Below, piece by piece: positions 16,014 through 24,079 of a stretch of DNA of 64,000 nucleotides. The notes under the pieces are model-generated. The model made no database searches. It worked only from the letters and a program-made list of their open reading frames with translations, and was not told the DNA's origin. The position numbers and the translations under genes were made by a program. Positions within the stretch are counted from its first letter, which is position 1; every line of letters starts with the position of its first letter. Source of the DNA: Actinophytocola sp049647105 (GTDB lineage: Bacteria > Actinomycetota > Actinomycetes > Mycobacteriales > Pseudonocardiaceae); contig NZ_JBARWZ010000053.1 of the NCBI RefSeq assembly GCF_049647105.1, positions 16,748-80,747 on the forward strand, read 5' to 3'.

Positions 16014-16580
16014 TCAAGGAGTGAAGTAGTACTGCAACACGGGCGCGACCAGCGCGACGACCTCGTCGTCGGTGGCGGACGCGAGCGGCTCCACCTGGAT
16101 CACGTAGCGCGCCATGGCCAGGCCGAACGCCTGCGAGGCGGCGCCGGTGAGCCGCAGTGGCGGCAGGTCGAGCGCGGCCGACACCGGGCCGACGACCGCG
16201 TGCTCGAGGAACTGGCGCATCAGCGACGCGATCTGCTCGTTGCCGGCGACCGACCGGACCAGGGCCAGGAACGACTGCCGCGTCTCGGGTGCGGACCACA
16301 GCCCGAGGAACAGGCGGACGACCCGTTCCCCGATCTGGTCGCGCGGGCCCTGCGTGATGGCCTCGGTGATCGCGGCCGGGGTGACCGGCAGGTTCAAGGC
16401 CGCCACGAACACCTGCTCCTTCGACCCGAAGAAGTGGTGCACGAGCGCGGGGTTGACCCCTGCCTCCGCGGCGATACCGCGGATCGTGGCGCCGTCGTAG
16501 CCGCGCCGGCCGAACTGGTTGCGGGCGGCGGCGAGGATGTCGGCCCGCGTCTGCGTCTGTCCGGGGCGGCGGCCTGCCAC
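16014..16580 (-). CDS. TetR-family regulator (first of two paralogues)
   Basis: A 188-aa repressor-type protein with an N-terminal helix-turn-helix (RGYDGATIRGIAAEAGVNPA then LVHHFFGSKEQVF) and a C-terminal ligand-binding region. It heads the ABC exporter operon and probably controls it. GTG 16580 follows GAAGGAG at good spacing. It shares the whole plan with the TetR at 18056, including RYVIQVEPLAS versus RYVARFEPLAS; the two paralogues flank hisF-hisI. Confidence 0.9.
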   Translation of the reverse strand: MAGRRPGQTQTRADILAAARNQFGRRGYDGATIRGIAAEAGVNPALVHHFFGSKEQVFVAALNLPVTPAAITEAITQGPRDQIGERVVRLFLGLWSAPETRQSFLALVRSVAGNEQIASLMRQFLEHAVVGPVSAALDLPPLRLTGAASQAFGLAMARYVIQVEPLASATDDEVVALVAPVLQYYFTP

Positions 16581-16623
16581 GTTGGCTCCTTCGCTGTCGG
16601 TGCTGGTCAGTATCCTCGGTGGC

Positions 16624-17385
16624 ATGGCAGTTGCGGTTCGGGTGATCCCGTGTCTCGATGTCGACGCCGGGCGCGTCGTCAAGGGCGTCAACTTCACGAA
16701 CCTGGTCGACGCGGGCGACCCGGTGGAGCTGGCGCGCGCCTACGACGCGGAGGGTGCCGACGAGCTGACGTTCCTGGACGTCACGGCGTCCTCTTCCGAC
16801 CGCGAGACGACCTTCGACGTCGTGCGGCGCACCGCCGAGCAGGTGTTCATCCCGCTCACGGTCGGCGGCGGCGTCCGTGAGGTGTCCGATGTGGACCGAC
16901 TGCTGCGTGCGGGTGCGGACAAGGTGTCCATCAACACGGCGGCGATCCTGCGTCCGGAGCTGCTTTCCGAGGCGTCGCAACGGTTCGGCGCGCAGTGCGT
17001 GGTCCTGTCGGTCGACGCGCGCCGTGCGCAGGGCACCCCGTCCGGGTTCGAGGTGACCACGCATGGCGGCCGCAAGGGCACCGGCATCGACGCGGTCGAG
17101 TGGGCCGCCAGGGGCCAGGCGCTCGGGGTGGGGGAGATCCTGCTGAACTCCATGGACGCCGACGGCACCAAGGCGGGCTTCGACCTGGAGTTGATCAGGA
17201 AGGTCCGCTCTGAGGTGGACGTCCCGCTGATCGCGTCAGGCGGCGCGGGCGACACGGCGCACTTCGCCCCCGCGGTGGCCGCGGGCGCGGACGCGGTGCT
17301 GGCCGCGAGCGTGTTCCACTTCGGACAGCTGCGCATCGGCGAGGTCAAAGCCGCGCTGCGACAGGCGGATGTGGTGGTCCGATGA
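16624..17385 (+). CDS. hisF: Imidazole glycerol phosphate synthase, cyclase subunit
   Basis: TIM-barrel cyclase (253 aa) that uses ammonia from HisH to convert PRFAR to imidazole glycerol phosphate and AICAR. Catalytic Asp residues are in IPCLDVDAGRVVKGVNF and LLNSMDADGTKAGFD. ATG 16624 lies 7 nt after TATCCT. It is divergent from the TetR gene (43 bp apart) and overlaps hisI by 4 bp (ATGA). Confidence 0.97.
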   Translation: MAVAVRVIPCLDVDAGRVVKGVNFTNLVDAGDPVELARAYDAEGADELTFLDVTASSSDRETTFDVVRRTAEQVFIPLTVGGGVREVSDVDRLLRAGADKVSINTAAILRPELLSEASQRFGAQCVVLSVDARRAQGTPSGFEVTTHGGRKGTGIDAVEWAARGQALGVGEILLNSMDADGTKAGFDLELIRKVRSEVDVPLIASGGAGDTAHFAPAVAAGADAVLAASVFHFGQLRIGEVKAALRQADVVVR

Positions 17386-17720
17386 CCACATTGGACCCGA
17401 AGATCGCGGCACGGCTGAAGCGCAATCCGGAAGGCCTGGTCTGCGCGGTGGCCCAGCGCCGGGGCACCGGCGAGGTGCTGATGGTGGCGTGGATGGACGA
17501 CGAGGCACTGGCCATGACGCTGGAAACCGGGCGAGCGACGTACTTCTCCCGCAGCAGGGACAAACTGTGGGTCAAGGGCGAGACGTCGGGTCACACCCAG
17601 CGGGTGCACGAGGTCCGCCTGGACTGCGACGGCGACACGGTGCTGCTGGTGGTCGACCAGGAGGGCGCCGCCTGCCACACGGGCGCGGCAACCTGCTTCG
17701 ACCAGGACCGCCTGCTCTAG
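17382..17720 (+). CDS. hisI: Phosphoribosyl-AMP cyclohydrolase
   Basis: Zinc enzyme (112 aa) opening the purine ring of phosphoribosyl-AMP in the third step of histidine synthesis. Visible motifs are VAWMDDEAL, YFSRSRDKLWVKGETSGH and the zinc cysteines in LDCDGD and ACHTGAATC. It is the cyclohydrolase alone, without a fused HisE domain. The TAG stop is part of the CTAG that starts repeat R1. Confidence 0.96.
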   Translation: MTTLDPKIAARLKRNPEGLVCAVAQRRGTGEVLMVAWMDDEALAMTLETGRATYFSRSRDKLWVKGETSGHTQRVHEVRLDCDGDTVLLVVDQEGAACHTGAATCFDQDRLL

Positions 17721-17893
17721 TGTCCCGCGCCGGAAATCTGGCACCTGATTCGGCGGCCCAGCGAGTGCCGGGCCGACGAGACCGCGTTGCCGATCCACCC
17801 AAGTACAACCCGGTACGAGGGAGGATCGGCGCCTTGCCGGCAGAAACCTGGATCCACCGACTCACGCACCGCATTCCCGGCGCGGGACACTAG
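17717..17893 (+). repeat. Repeat family 1, copy R1 (CTAG-bounded nested hairpin)
   Basis: A 177-bp element with perfect 17-bp terminal inverted repeats, CTAGTGTCCCGCGCCGG and its complement. Inside are further pairs: GATTCGGCGG with CCACCGACTC (8 of 10), CCGATCC (17790-17796) with GGATCGG (17823-17829), and a GTAC/GTAC hairpin at 17803-17816. The left CTAG contains the hisI stop. No coding capacity is seen. Copy R3 is the same element in opposite orientation. Confidence 0.9.
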
Positions 17894-18059
17894 TGCCCCG
17901 TCAAGGCGAAGAGGGCACGTTTCTCCTCGGCCCAGGCGGCCGCTGGCGGCGTTGCGGGAAAGCCCAAGTACAACCCGGTACGAGCGGCTTCCCCGCGCCT
18001 TGCCGGCGACCACCTGGATCCACGGACAAACGACCCACTCCACCTTGACGGGGCACTAG
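17890..18059 (+). repeat. Repeat family 1, copy R2, abutting R1
   Basis: A 170-bp element sharing one CTAG with R1. The core AAGTACAACCCGGTACGAG, CGCCTTGCCGGC and ACCTGGATCCAC are conserved, but the 17-bp terminal arms read CTAGTGCCCCGTCAAGG and its exact complement, unlike R1, so both arms changed together. The inner stem is CGGGAAAG/CTTCCCCG instead of CCGATCC/GGATCGG. The right CTAG supplies the stop codon of the minus-strand TetR gene. Confidence 0.9.
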
Positions 18060-18664
18060 GTGATGGTCCCGTTGATGTACCGCTGAAGCGTGGGCGCGAT
18101 GGCCGCGGCGAGCGTGTCGATGCCGGCGGAGGCGAGCGGCTCGAAGCGGGCGACGTACCGCACCATCCCGAGCCCGACGATCTGCGTGGCGATCAAGGTG
18201 GCGCGCAGGTCGTGGTGGTCCGGCGAGAACTTCCCGATGACCTGCTTGAAGATGAACTTGAGGAAGAAGTCACGCAACATGGCCGCGGCCTCGTCGTGGC
18301 TGGTGACGCTGCGCATCAACGCGGTGAACACCCCGCCACCGGACGCGTCCCACTGACCGAGGAAGGTTCGCACGATCGTGTCCCCGACCCGATCGGCCGG
18401 TGCGGCGACAAGGATCTCGACGATGTCCTGCGGATTGAAGGGCAACTTGAGCACGGCCTCGGCGAAAAGCCCCTCCTTGCCCCCGAACCAGTGGTTGACC
18501 ATGGCCGCGTCCACCCCGGCCCGTCCGGCGATGGCCCGCACGGTGGCGCCGTCATAGCCCTGCTCGATGAACACCTCACGAGCGGCGCTGACCAAGGCCT
18601 CACGCGTGTCAGCCCCGCCGGGTCGTCGCCCCCGCCGCCGAACCCCGGTCGTCTTCTCCGTCAC
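18056..18664 (-). CDS. TetR-family regulator (second paralogue)
   Basis: A 202-aa TetR protein with helix-turn-helix EQGYDGATVRAIAGRAGVDA then AMVNHWFGGKEGLF, and a C-terminal domain closely parallel to the TetR at 16014 (TIVRTFLGQWDASGG versus RVVRLFLGLWSAPET). It starts at GTG 18664, is divergent from trpE, and its stop lies in the terminal CTAG of R2. No target gene is adjacent on its own strand, so its regulon is unknown; autoregulation is likely. Confidence 0.9.
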   Translation of the reverse strand: MTEKTTGVRRRGRRPGGADTREALVSAAREVFIEQGYDGATVRAIAGRAGVDAAMVNHWFGGKEGLFAEAVLKLPFNPQDIVEILVAAPADRVGDTIVRTFLGQWDASGGGVFTALMRSVTSHDEAAAMLRDFFLKFIFKQVIGKFSPDHHDLRATLIATQIVGLGMVRYVARFEPLASAGIDTLAAAIAPTLQRYINGTIT

Positions 18665-18819
18665 CCGCCCATGATGCGGCAGCCATCACCTTTTTTCAAC
18701 AGCTGGTGAATTTTGCGCAGGCCTGCCTCCTGCCCCCTCGAACCACGCTACGCGACCGGGCTGCCTGGTCGAGGCGTCAGACCCTTGGTGGCTGCTCCAA
18801 GCCGGTACGGGGTGCGGAT

Positions 18820-18836
18820 CCCTCCCGGGTGGAGGG
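18820..18836 (+). promoter_or_regulatory. Hairpin masking the trpE ribosome-binding site
   Basis: CCCTCC (18820-18825) can pair with GGAGGG (18831-18836) around a CGGGT loop. GGAGGGG is the only Shine-Dalgarno sequence for trpE, so the hairpin would hide it. Two adjacent TGG codons at 18786 are not in an open leader frame, so no classic trpL peptide is seen. The control role is inferred. Confidence 0.4.
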
Positions 18837-18841
18837 GCAGA

Positions 18842-20395
18842 ATGGCTCCCATGGTCAGTGTGATCGAAGCCGCCGCTCCCGCTGCTGGGCTCGGGGTGAT
18901 CAGCCCCACCCGGGAGGAGTTTCACCGGCTTGCGGCCGATCGGCGGGTCATTCCCGTTGTGCGGCGGGTGCTCGCCGACGCGGAGACGCCGGTCGGGGTC
19001 TACCGGAAGCTCGGGGCCGGGCGGGCGGGGACCTTCCTCTTCGAGTCGGCTGAGAACGGGCGGTCCTGGTCGCGGTGGTCGTTCGTCGGAGTACGCAGTG
19101 CCGCGGCGCTGACGGAGCGTGACGGCGAGGCCGTGTGGACCGGGACTCCGCCGGTGGGCCTGCCCGAGGGTGGCGACCCCATGGCCGCGCTCCGGGAGAC
19201 CCTCCAGCGGCTGCACACCGACCCGTTGCCGGGACTTCCGCCGCTCACCGGCGGCATGGTCGGGTTCATCGGCTACGACGCCGTGCGGCGCCTGGAACGC
19301 CTGCCCGAGCTCACCGTCGACGACCTGCACCTCCCCGAGCTCGTCATGCTCCTCGCCACGGAGCTGGCCGCGCTGGACCACCACGAGGGCACCATCACCC
19401 TCATCTCCAACGCCGTGAACTGGGACGACAGCCCCGAGCGGGTGGACGCCGCCTACGACGCGGCCGTGCGCAGCATCGACGAGATGACCCGAGGGCTGCA
19501 GACCCCGGCCCCGCCGACCACGGCCGTCTACGAGCGGCCCAAGCCGCGGTACCGGCGACGGCGGTCGCAGGAGGAGCACACGGCCGCCGTCAACGTCGCC
19601 AAGGAGGCCATCCGCGCCGGGGAGGCCTTCCAGGTGGTCCTCTCGCAGCGCTTCGAGGTCGCCACCGACGCCGACCCGCTCGACGTGTACCGGGTGCTGC
19701 GGGCCACCAACCCCAGCCCCTACATGTACCTGTTGCGGCTCGACGGGTTCGACATCGTCGGCTCCAGCCCCGAATCGCTGGTCACGGTGCGTGATGGACA
19801 GGCGACCACGCACCCGATCGCGGGCACCCGGTGGCGTGGTGCGGACCCGGAGGAGGACTCGCTGCTGGAGAAGGACCTGCTCGCCGACGAGAAGGAGCGA
19901 GCCGAGCACCTGATGCTCGTCGACCTGGGGCGCAACGACCTGGGACGGGTCTGCAAGCCGGGCTCGGTGAACGTCGTCGACTTCTTCCGGGTCGAGCGGT
20001 ACAGCCACGTCATGCACATCGTCTCCACGGTGACCGGGCAGCTGGCGGACGGGAAGACCGCCTACGACGCCGTTGCCGCCTGCTTCCCGGCCGGCACGCT
20101 CTCCGGGGCACCGAAACCACGCGCGATGGAACTGATCGAGGAGCTGGAACCGACCCGGCGCGGGCTGTACGGCGGCGTCGTCGGCTACCTCGACTTCGCG
20201 GGCGACGCCGACACCGCCATCGCCATCCGCACGGCGCTGATGCGCGACGGAACCGCGTATGTGCAGGCGGGCGGCGGGATCGTGGCCGACTCGAACCCGG
20301 TCGCCGAGGACGACGAGTGCGTCAACAAGGCGGGTGCGGTGCTCGCGGCCATCGCCTCCGCCCAGACCATGCGTGGCGCGACCGATCGTGGCTAA
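18842..20395 (+). CDS. trpE: Anthranilate synthase component I
   Basis: Chorismate-using large subunit (517 aa) that makes anthranilate, the first step of tryptophan synthesis. The chorismate-binding core is visible: RPKPRYRRRRSQEEH, VLSQRFEV, IVGSSPESLVTVRDGQ, HPIAGTRWRGADPEED, LVDLGRNDLGRVCKPGSV, CFPAGTLSGAPKPRAMELI and YVQAGGGIVADSNPVAED. ATG 18842 follows GGAGGGG; ATG 18851 is a possible alternative. No trpG glutaminase lies beside it. It overlaps the following membrane gene by 8 bp. Confidence 0.96.
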   Translation: MAPMVSVIEAAAPAAGLGVISPTREEFHRLAADRRVIPVVRRVLADAETPVGVYRKLGAGRAGTFLFESAENGRSWSRWSFVGVRSAAALTERDGEAVWTGTPPVGLPEGGDPMAALRETLQRLHTDPLPGLPPLTGGMVGFIGYDAVRRLERLPELTVDDLHLPELVMLLATELAALDHHEGTITLISNAVNWDDSPERVDAAYDAAVRSIDEMTRGLQTPAPPTTAVYERPKPRYRRRRSQEEHTAAVNVAKEAIRAGEAFQVVLSQRFEVATDADPLDVYRVLRATNPSPYMYLLRLDGFDIVGSSPESLVTVRDGQATTHPIAGTRWRGADPEEDSLLEKDLLADEKERAEHLMLVDLGRNDLGRVCKPGSVNVVDFFRVERYSHVMHIVSTVTGQLADGKTAYDAVAACFPAGTLSGAPKPRAMELIEELEPTRRGLYGGVVGYLDFAGDADTAIAIRTALMRDGTAYVQAGGGIVADSNPVAEDDECVNKAGAVLAAIASAQTMRGATDRG

Positions 20396-20930
20396 GCGTC
20401 CATTGTGGATGATCGTGGTGCTGTTGCTCGGCGCCGCGGCCGCGCTGTGGGGTGCCAACGACATCAGCTGGCACCCCGCCGAGGCGCTGCCACCGGCACA
20501 GAGCCCGCATGACAACGCCGTACTGAACCCGGGTGTCGACTCCGAGCCAGAACGGCCCAGCCTCACCGCGGTCGCGCTGCTGGCCCTCGCGTCGCTCGCG
20601 GGGGTGTTCGCCGTCAGTGGATGGATGCGCCGCCTGCTGGGTGCGATCATCGTGGTCGCGGGCGGCTGGGTGTGCTGGCAGGCGATCGCCACCGACGGCG
20701 CTTTCGAGCTGTTCACCGGTCGTGGCCTGGCGCTTCTCGGCGGGGCGGCGTTCCTCGCGGCGGGCGTGATGATCGTCTTGTACGCCACCGTGCTGCCCGC
20801 GATGGGTGACCGTTACGAGCGCGCCGACACGAGGCAGCGTTCCGGACAGCGTTCCGGCGATCCCGACAAGGACCTGTGGGACGGCCTCTCGGATGGCGAC
20901 GATCCGACGGCGGATGGACCACGAACGTGA
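20388..20930 (+). CDS. Trp biosynthesis-associated membrane protein
   Basis: A 180-aa protein of the small actinobacterial family found between trpE and trpC (TIGR02234-type). It has about four transmembrane segments (LWMIVVLLLGAAAALWGAND; LTAVALLALASLAGVFAV; LLGAIIVVAGGWVCWQAIA; LALLGGAAFLAAGVMIVLYA) and a charged C-terminal tail. GTG 20388 overlaps trpE by 8 bp. The biochemical role is unknown; conservation of position suggests a link to tryptophan supply or transport. Confidence 0.88.
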   Translation: MAKRPLWMIVVLLLGAAAALWGANDISWHPAEALPPAQSPHDNAVLNPGVDSEPERPSLTAVALLALASLAGVFAVSGWMRRLLGAIIVVAGGWVCWQAIATDGAFELFTGRGLALLGGAAFLAAGVMIVLYATVLPAMGDRYERADTRQRSGQRSGDPDKDLWDGLSDGDDPTADGPRT

Positions 20931-21067
20931 ACCCGTGGAATGTGCCGCGACGGCACGGGGTTAGCATCCCTTAAGCGGGAAGGGGCATGGCTGGTGACAG
21001 ATAGCACGTGCGGAACATCGGAGTCGGCCGCGCAGCCGGGACCGACGAGCGCCGGCGAGTGTGGCCA

Positions 21068-21877
21068 GTGAGCATCCTCGAGTCGATCATCGAAGGCGTG
21101 CGGGCGGACCTCGCGGTGCGTGAGTCGGCGCTGCCGTTCGACGTCGTGAAGGAACGCGCCACCAAGGCGCCGCCACCACGGGACGCCGTGTCCGCGCTGC
21201 GCGGCTCCGACATCAGCGTCGTGGCCGAGATCAAGCGCCGCAGCCCCTCCAAGGGCGACCTGGCGAACATTCCCGACCCGGCGACGCTCGCGAAGGACTA
21301 CGCCGACGCGGGTGCCCGCGTCATCAGCGTCCTCACCGAGGAGCGCCGTTTCGGCGGCTCGCTGGCCGACTTCGACGCGGTTCGCGCGGTCGTCGACGTC
21401 CCCTTGCTGCGCAAGGACTTCACCGTCACGCCCTACCAGGTGCACGAGGCGCGCATGCACGGCGCCGACATCGTGCTGCTGATCGTGGCCGCGCTGGAGC
21501 AGAACGCGCTGGTGTCGCTGCTCGACCGCGTCGAGTCGCTCGGCATGACCGCGCTGGTCGAGGTGCACACGGCCGAGGAGGCCGACCGTGCGCTCGAGGC
21601 CGGCGCGTCGGTGGTCGGCATCAACGCCCGTGACCTGCACACCCTCGACGTCGACCGTGAGGTGTTCGGCAGGCTCGCGCCCGGCCTGCCGTTCGAGACC
21701 GTCAAGATCGCCGAGTCCGGCATCCGAGGTCCCGGCGACCTGATGACCTACGCAGGCGCGGGTGCCGACGCGGTGCTCGTCGGCGAGAGCCTGGTCGCGG
21801 CGCCCGACCCCAAGGCGGCGCTGGTCCAGCTGGTGACCGCGGGCTCGCACCCGGCGTGCCCGAGGCCGAGTCGATGA
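21068..21877 (+). CDS. trpC: Indole-3-glycerol phosphate synthase
   Basis: TIM-barrel enzyme (269 aa) converting CdRP to indole-3-glycerol phosphate. The catalytic Lys is in VAEIKRRSPSKG, with LRKDFTVTPYQV, ALVEVHTAEEADRA, GINARDLHTL and IAESGIRGPGD. GTG 21068 is chosen from the family N-terminus (VSILESIIEGVRADLAVRE). The preceding 137 bp hold a GTGCCG-CGA-CGGCAC hairpin and may contain a promoter. The stop overlaps the trpB start (ATGA). Confidence 0.95.
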   Translation: MSILESIIEGVRADLAVRESALPFDVVKERATKAPPPRDAVSALRGSDISVVAEIKRRSPSKGDLANIPDPATLAKDYADAGARVISVLTEERRFGGSLADFDAVRAVVDVPLLRKDFTVTPYQVHEARMHGADIVLLIVAALEQNALVSLLDRVESLGMTALVEVHTAEEADRALEAGASVVGINARDLHTLDVDREVFGRLAPGLPFETVKIAESGIRGPGDLMTYAGAGADAVLVGESLVAAPDPKAALVQLVTAGSHPACPRPSR

Positions 21878-23100
21878 CCGAGCAGGTGTCCGACCAGCAC
21901 GAGCACGACCAGCACGACCCGGACGCACGCGGTCATTTCGGGCCCTACGGCGGCCGGTTCCTGCCGGAGGCCCTGATCGCGGCGATGGACGAGCTGACCA
22001 CCGTCTACGAGAAGGCGCGGCTCGACCCCGACTTCGTCGACGAGTTCAACCGCCTGCTCCGCGACTACGCGGGCCGCCCTTCGCTGCTCACCGAGGCGCC
22101 GCGGTTCGCGGAGCACGCGGGTGGCGTGCGGATCTTCCTCAAGCGCGAGGACCTCAACCACACCGGCTCACACAAGATCAACAATGTGCTGGGCCAGGTG
22201 TTGCTCACCAAACGGATGGGCAAGAAGCGCGTCATCGCCGAGACCGGTGCCGGCCAGCACGGGGTCGCCACCGCCACGGCGTGCGCGCTCATGGGCCTCG
22301 ACTGCGTGGTCTACATGGGCGAGGTCGACACGCGGCGGCAGGCCCTGAACGTGGCCCGCATGCGGCTGCTCGGCGCCGAGGTCATCCCGGTGACCACCGG
22401 CTCCCGCACGCTCAAGGACGCCATCAACGAGGCGCTGCGTGACTGGGTCGCGAACGTCGACTCCACGCACTACCTGCTCGGCACGGCCGCGGGCGGGCAC
22501 CCGTTCCCGATGATGGTGCGCAACTTCCACAAGGTCATCGGCCGGGAGGCACGCGCGCAGATCCTGGAGAAGGCGGGCAGGCTGCCGGACGCGGTCGCCG
22601 CGTGTGTCGGCGGCGGCTCCAACGCCATCGGCATCTTCCACGGCTTCATCGACGACGCCGACGTGCGCCTGGTCGGGTTCGAACCGGGCGGCCACGGCAT
22701 CGACTCCGGCGAGCACGGCGCCACGCTGTCCGAGGGCACGCCCGGCATGCTGCACGGCGCCATGTCCTACCTGCTGCAGGACGAGGACGGTCAGACCGCC
22801 GAGGCGTACTCGATCTCCGCCGGGCTCGACTATCCTGGCGTCGGCCCGGAGCACGCGTGGCTCAAGGACACCGGCCGCGCGGAGTACCGCTCGGTCACCG
22901 ATGCCGAGGCCATGGACGCGTTCCAGCTGCTGTCGCGCACCGAGGGCATCATCCCGGCGATCGAGTCCGCGCACGCGCTGGCAGGCGCGCTCAAGCTGGG
23001 CCGGGAACTGGGGCCGGACGGGCTCATCGTGGTGTGCCTGTCCGGGCGAGGGGACAAGGACATGGACACCGCCGCGTCGTACTTCGGCTTCACGTCATGA
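21874..23100 (+). CDS. trpB: Tryptophan synthase beta chain
   Basis: PLP-dependent subunit (408 aa) joining indole and serine. GPYGGRFLPEAL, the PLP lysine in NHTGSHKINNVLGQ, ETGAGQHGVATATACALMG and the phosphate loop GGGSNAIG are all present. ATG 21874 overlaps the trpC stop by 4 bp, and the gene overlaps trpA by 4 bp. The His/Asp-rich stretch after the start (SDQHEHDQHDPDA) is a non-conserved extension. Confidence 0.97.
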   Translation: MTEQVSDQHEHDQHDPDARGHFGPYGGRFLPEALIAAMDELTTVYEKARLDPDFVDEFNRLLRDYAGRPSLLTEAPRFAEHAGGVRIFLKREDLNHTGSHKINNVLGQVLLTKRMGKKRVIAETGAGQHGVATATACALMGLDCVVYMGEVDTRRQALNVARMRLLGAEVIPVTTGSRTLKDAINEALRDWVANVDSTHYLLGTAAGGHPFPMMVRNFHKVIGREARAQILEKAGRLPDAVAACVGGGSNAIGIFHGFIDDADVRLVGFEPGGHGIDSGEHGATLSEGTPGMLHGAMSYLLQDEDGQTAEAYSISAGLDYPGVGPEHAWLKDTGRAEYRSVTDAEAMDAFQLLSRTEGIIPAIESAHALAGALKLGRELGPDGLIVVCLSGRGDKDMDTAASYFGFTS

Positions 23101-23888
23101 GCGCGGTCGCCGACGTCTTCGAGGCGGCCAAGGCGGAAGGCCGTGGCGCGCTCATCGGCTACCTGCCCGCCGGCTATCCGACGGTGCCGGGTTCGATCGA
23201 CCTGCTCAAGGCCATGGTCGACGCGGGCTGCGACCTGCTGGAGATCGGCGTCCCGTACTCCGACCCGGTGATGGACGGCCCCACGATCCAGGAGGCGGCG
23301 GCCGCCGCCTTGTCCGGCGGGTTCCGGCTCCGGGACTTGTTCACGGTCGTCGAACAGGTGTCGGCGGCAGGCGGCAAGGCCGTGGTCATGACCTACTGGA
23401 ACCCGGTGCTCCGCTACGGCGTCGACCGGTTCGCCCGCGACCTCGCGGCCGCCGGTGGTCTCGGCATGATCACGCCGGACCTGGTGCCGGACGAGGCCGA
23501 CGACTGGCTCGTCGCGTCGGACGCCAACGGCCTCACCAGGACCTTCCTCGTCGCACCGTCCTCCACCGAGGAGCGGCTGGCCGCGACGACCGCGGCGACC
23601 ACCGGTTTCCTGTACGCGGCCGCGGTCATGGGCGTCACCGGCGCCCGCGACGTGGTCGGTGCCGAAGCGGCCGGACTGGTCGCGCGGGCACGCGCGCACA
23701 CGTCGCTGCCGATCGGTGTCGGCATCGGGGTGCGGTCGGGGGAGCAGGCGGCCGAGGTCGCGGGCTTCGCGGACGCCGTCATCGTTGGCTCGGCGTTCGT
23801 CTCCAGGGCGGCGGACGGGATCGCACCGGTGCGGGCGCTGACGGCAGAGCTGGCCGACGGAGTCCGCCGCCCGGCGCTCACCCGCTAG
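23097..23888 (+). CDS. trpA: Tryptophan synthase alpha chain
   Basis: TIM-barrel subunit (263 aa) that cleaves indole-3-glycerol phosphate to indole, which passes to TrpB. The catalytic Glu is in LLEIGVPYSDPVMDGP, with the second acid in GLGMITPDLVPDE; GVGIGVRSGEQA binds phosphate. ATG overlaps trpB (ATGA). The TAG stop is inside the CTAG at 23885-23888 where repeat R4 begins. trpD and trpF are not in this cluster. Confidence 0.96.
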   Translation: MSAVADVFEAAKAEGRGALIGYLPAGYPTVPGSIDLLKAMVDAGCDLLEIGVPYSDPVMDGPTIQEAAAAALSGGFRLRDLFTVVEQVSAAGGKAVVMTYWNPVLRYGVDRFARDLAAAGGLGMITPDLVPDEADDWLVASDANGLTRTFLVAPSSTEERLAATTAATTGFLYAAAVMGVTGARDVVGAEAAGLVARARAHTSLPIGVGIGVRSGEQAAEVAGFADAVIVGSAFVSRAADGIAPVRALTAELADGVRRPALTR

Positions 23889-23935
23889 TGTGGGCCGCCG
23901 GATTATGTGCCGGATTTCCCGGCTCGGACAATTAG
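23885..23935 (-). repeat. Repeat family 1, partial copy R4
   Basis: From the trpA stop codon onwards, GTGGGCCGCCGGATTATGTG and CCGGATTTCCCGGCTCGG match the last 45 bp of copy R3 (GGGCCGCCGAATCAGGTG, CCAGATTTCCGGCGCGG). The element starts with CTAG and ends with TTAG, but its other half is missing. It abuts a family-2 repeat. Confidence 0.72.
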
Positions 23936-24060
23936 GGCCTCTCCCATGGGTCTTTGTGCGAGGGTCTGGACCTGTCCAACAGTGACCTCAGGGGAACGTG
24001 ACGGCACTGCACCACCAACCGCCTGCGGCCCCGAGGATGCGCTGGGCCGATACCACTGAG
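23932..24060 (+). repeat. Interspersed repeat family 2, copy B
   Basis: It begins TTAGGGCCTCTCCCATGGG, then the shared blocks TCTTTGTGCGAG, GTGACCTCAGGGGAACGTGA, CCACCAACC and GAGGATGCGCTGGG. The small hairpin reads TGGA-CCTG-TCCA (23967-23978). It lacks the ACACTTT tail of copies A and C, so its right end is truncated. Nothing codes here. Confidence 0.85.
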
Positions 24061-24079
24061 TGATCGCTTGGATACCCGA

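Noticed and set aside
18700..18841. Trp leader peptide (trpL) with two TGG codons at 18786
   Set aside because: The TGG TGG pair is in a frame without an upstream start codon and without a matching attenuator-type terminator.
18686..20788. Minus-strand open frame of 700 codons opposite trpE
   Set aside because: Shadow of trpE, which has all chorismate-binding motifs.
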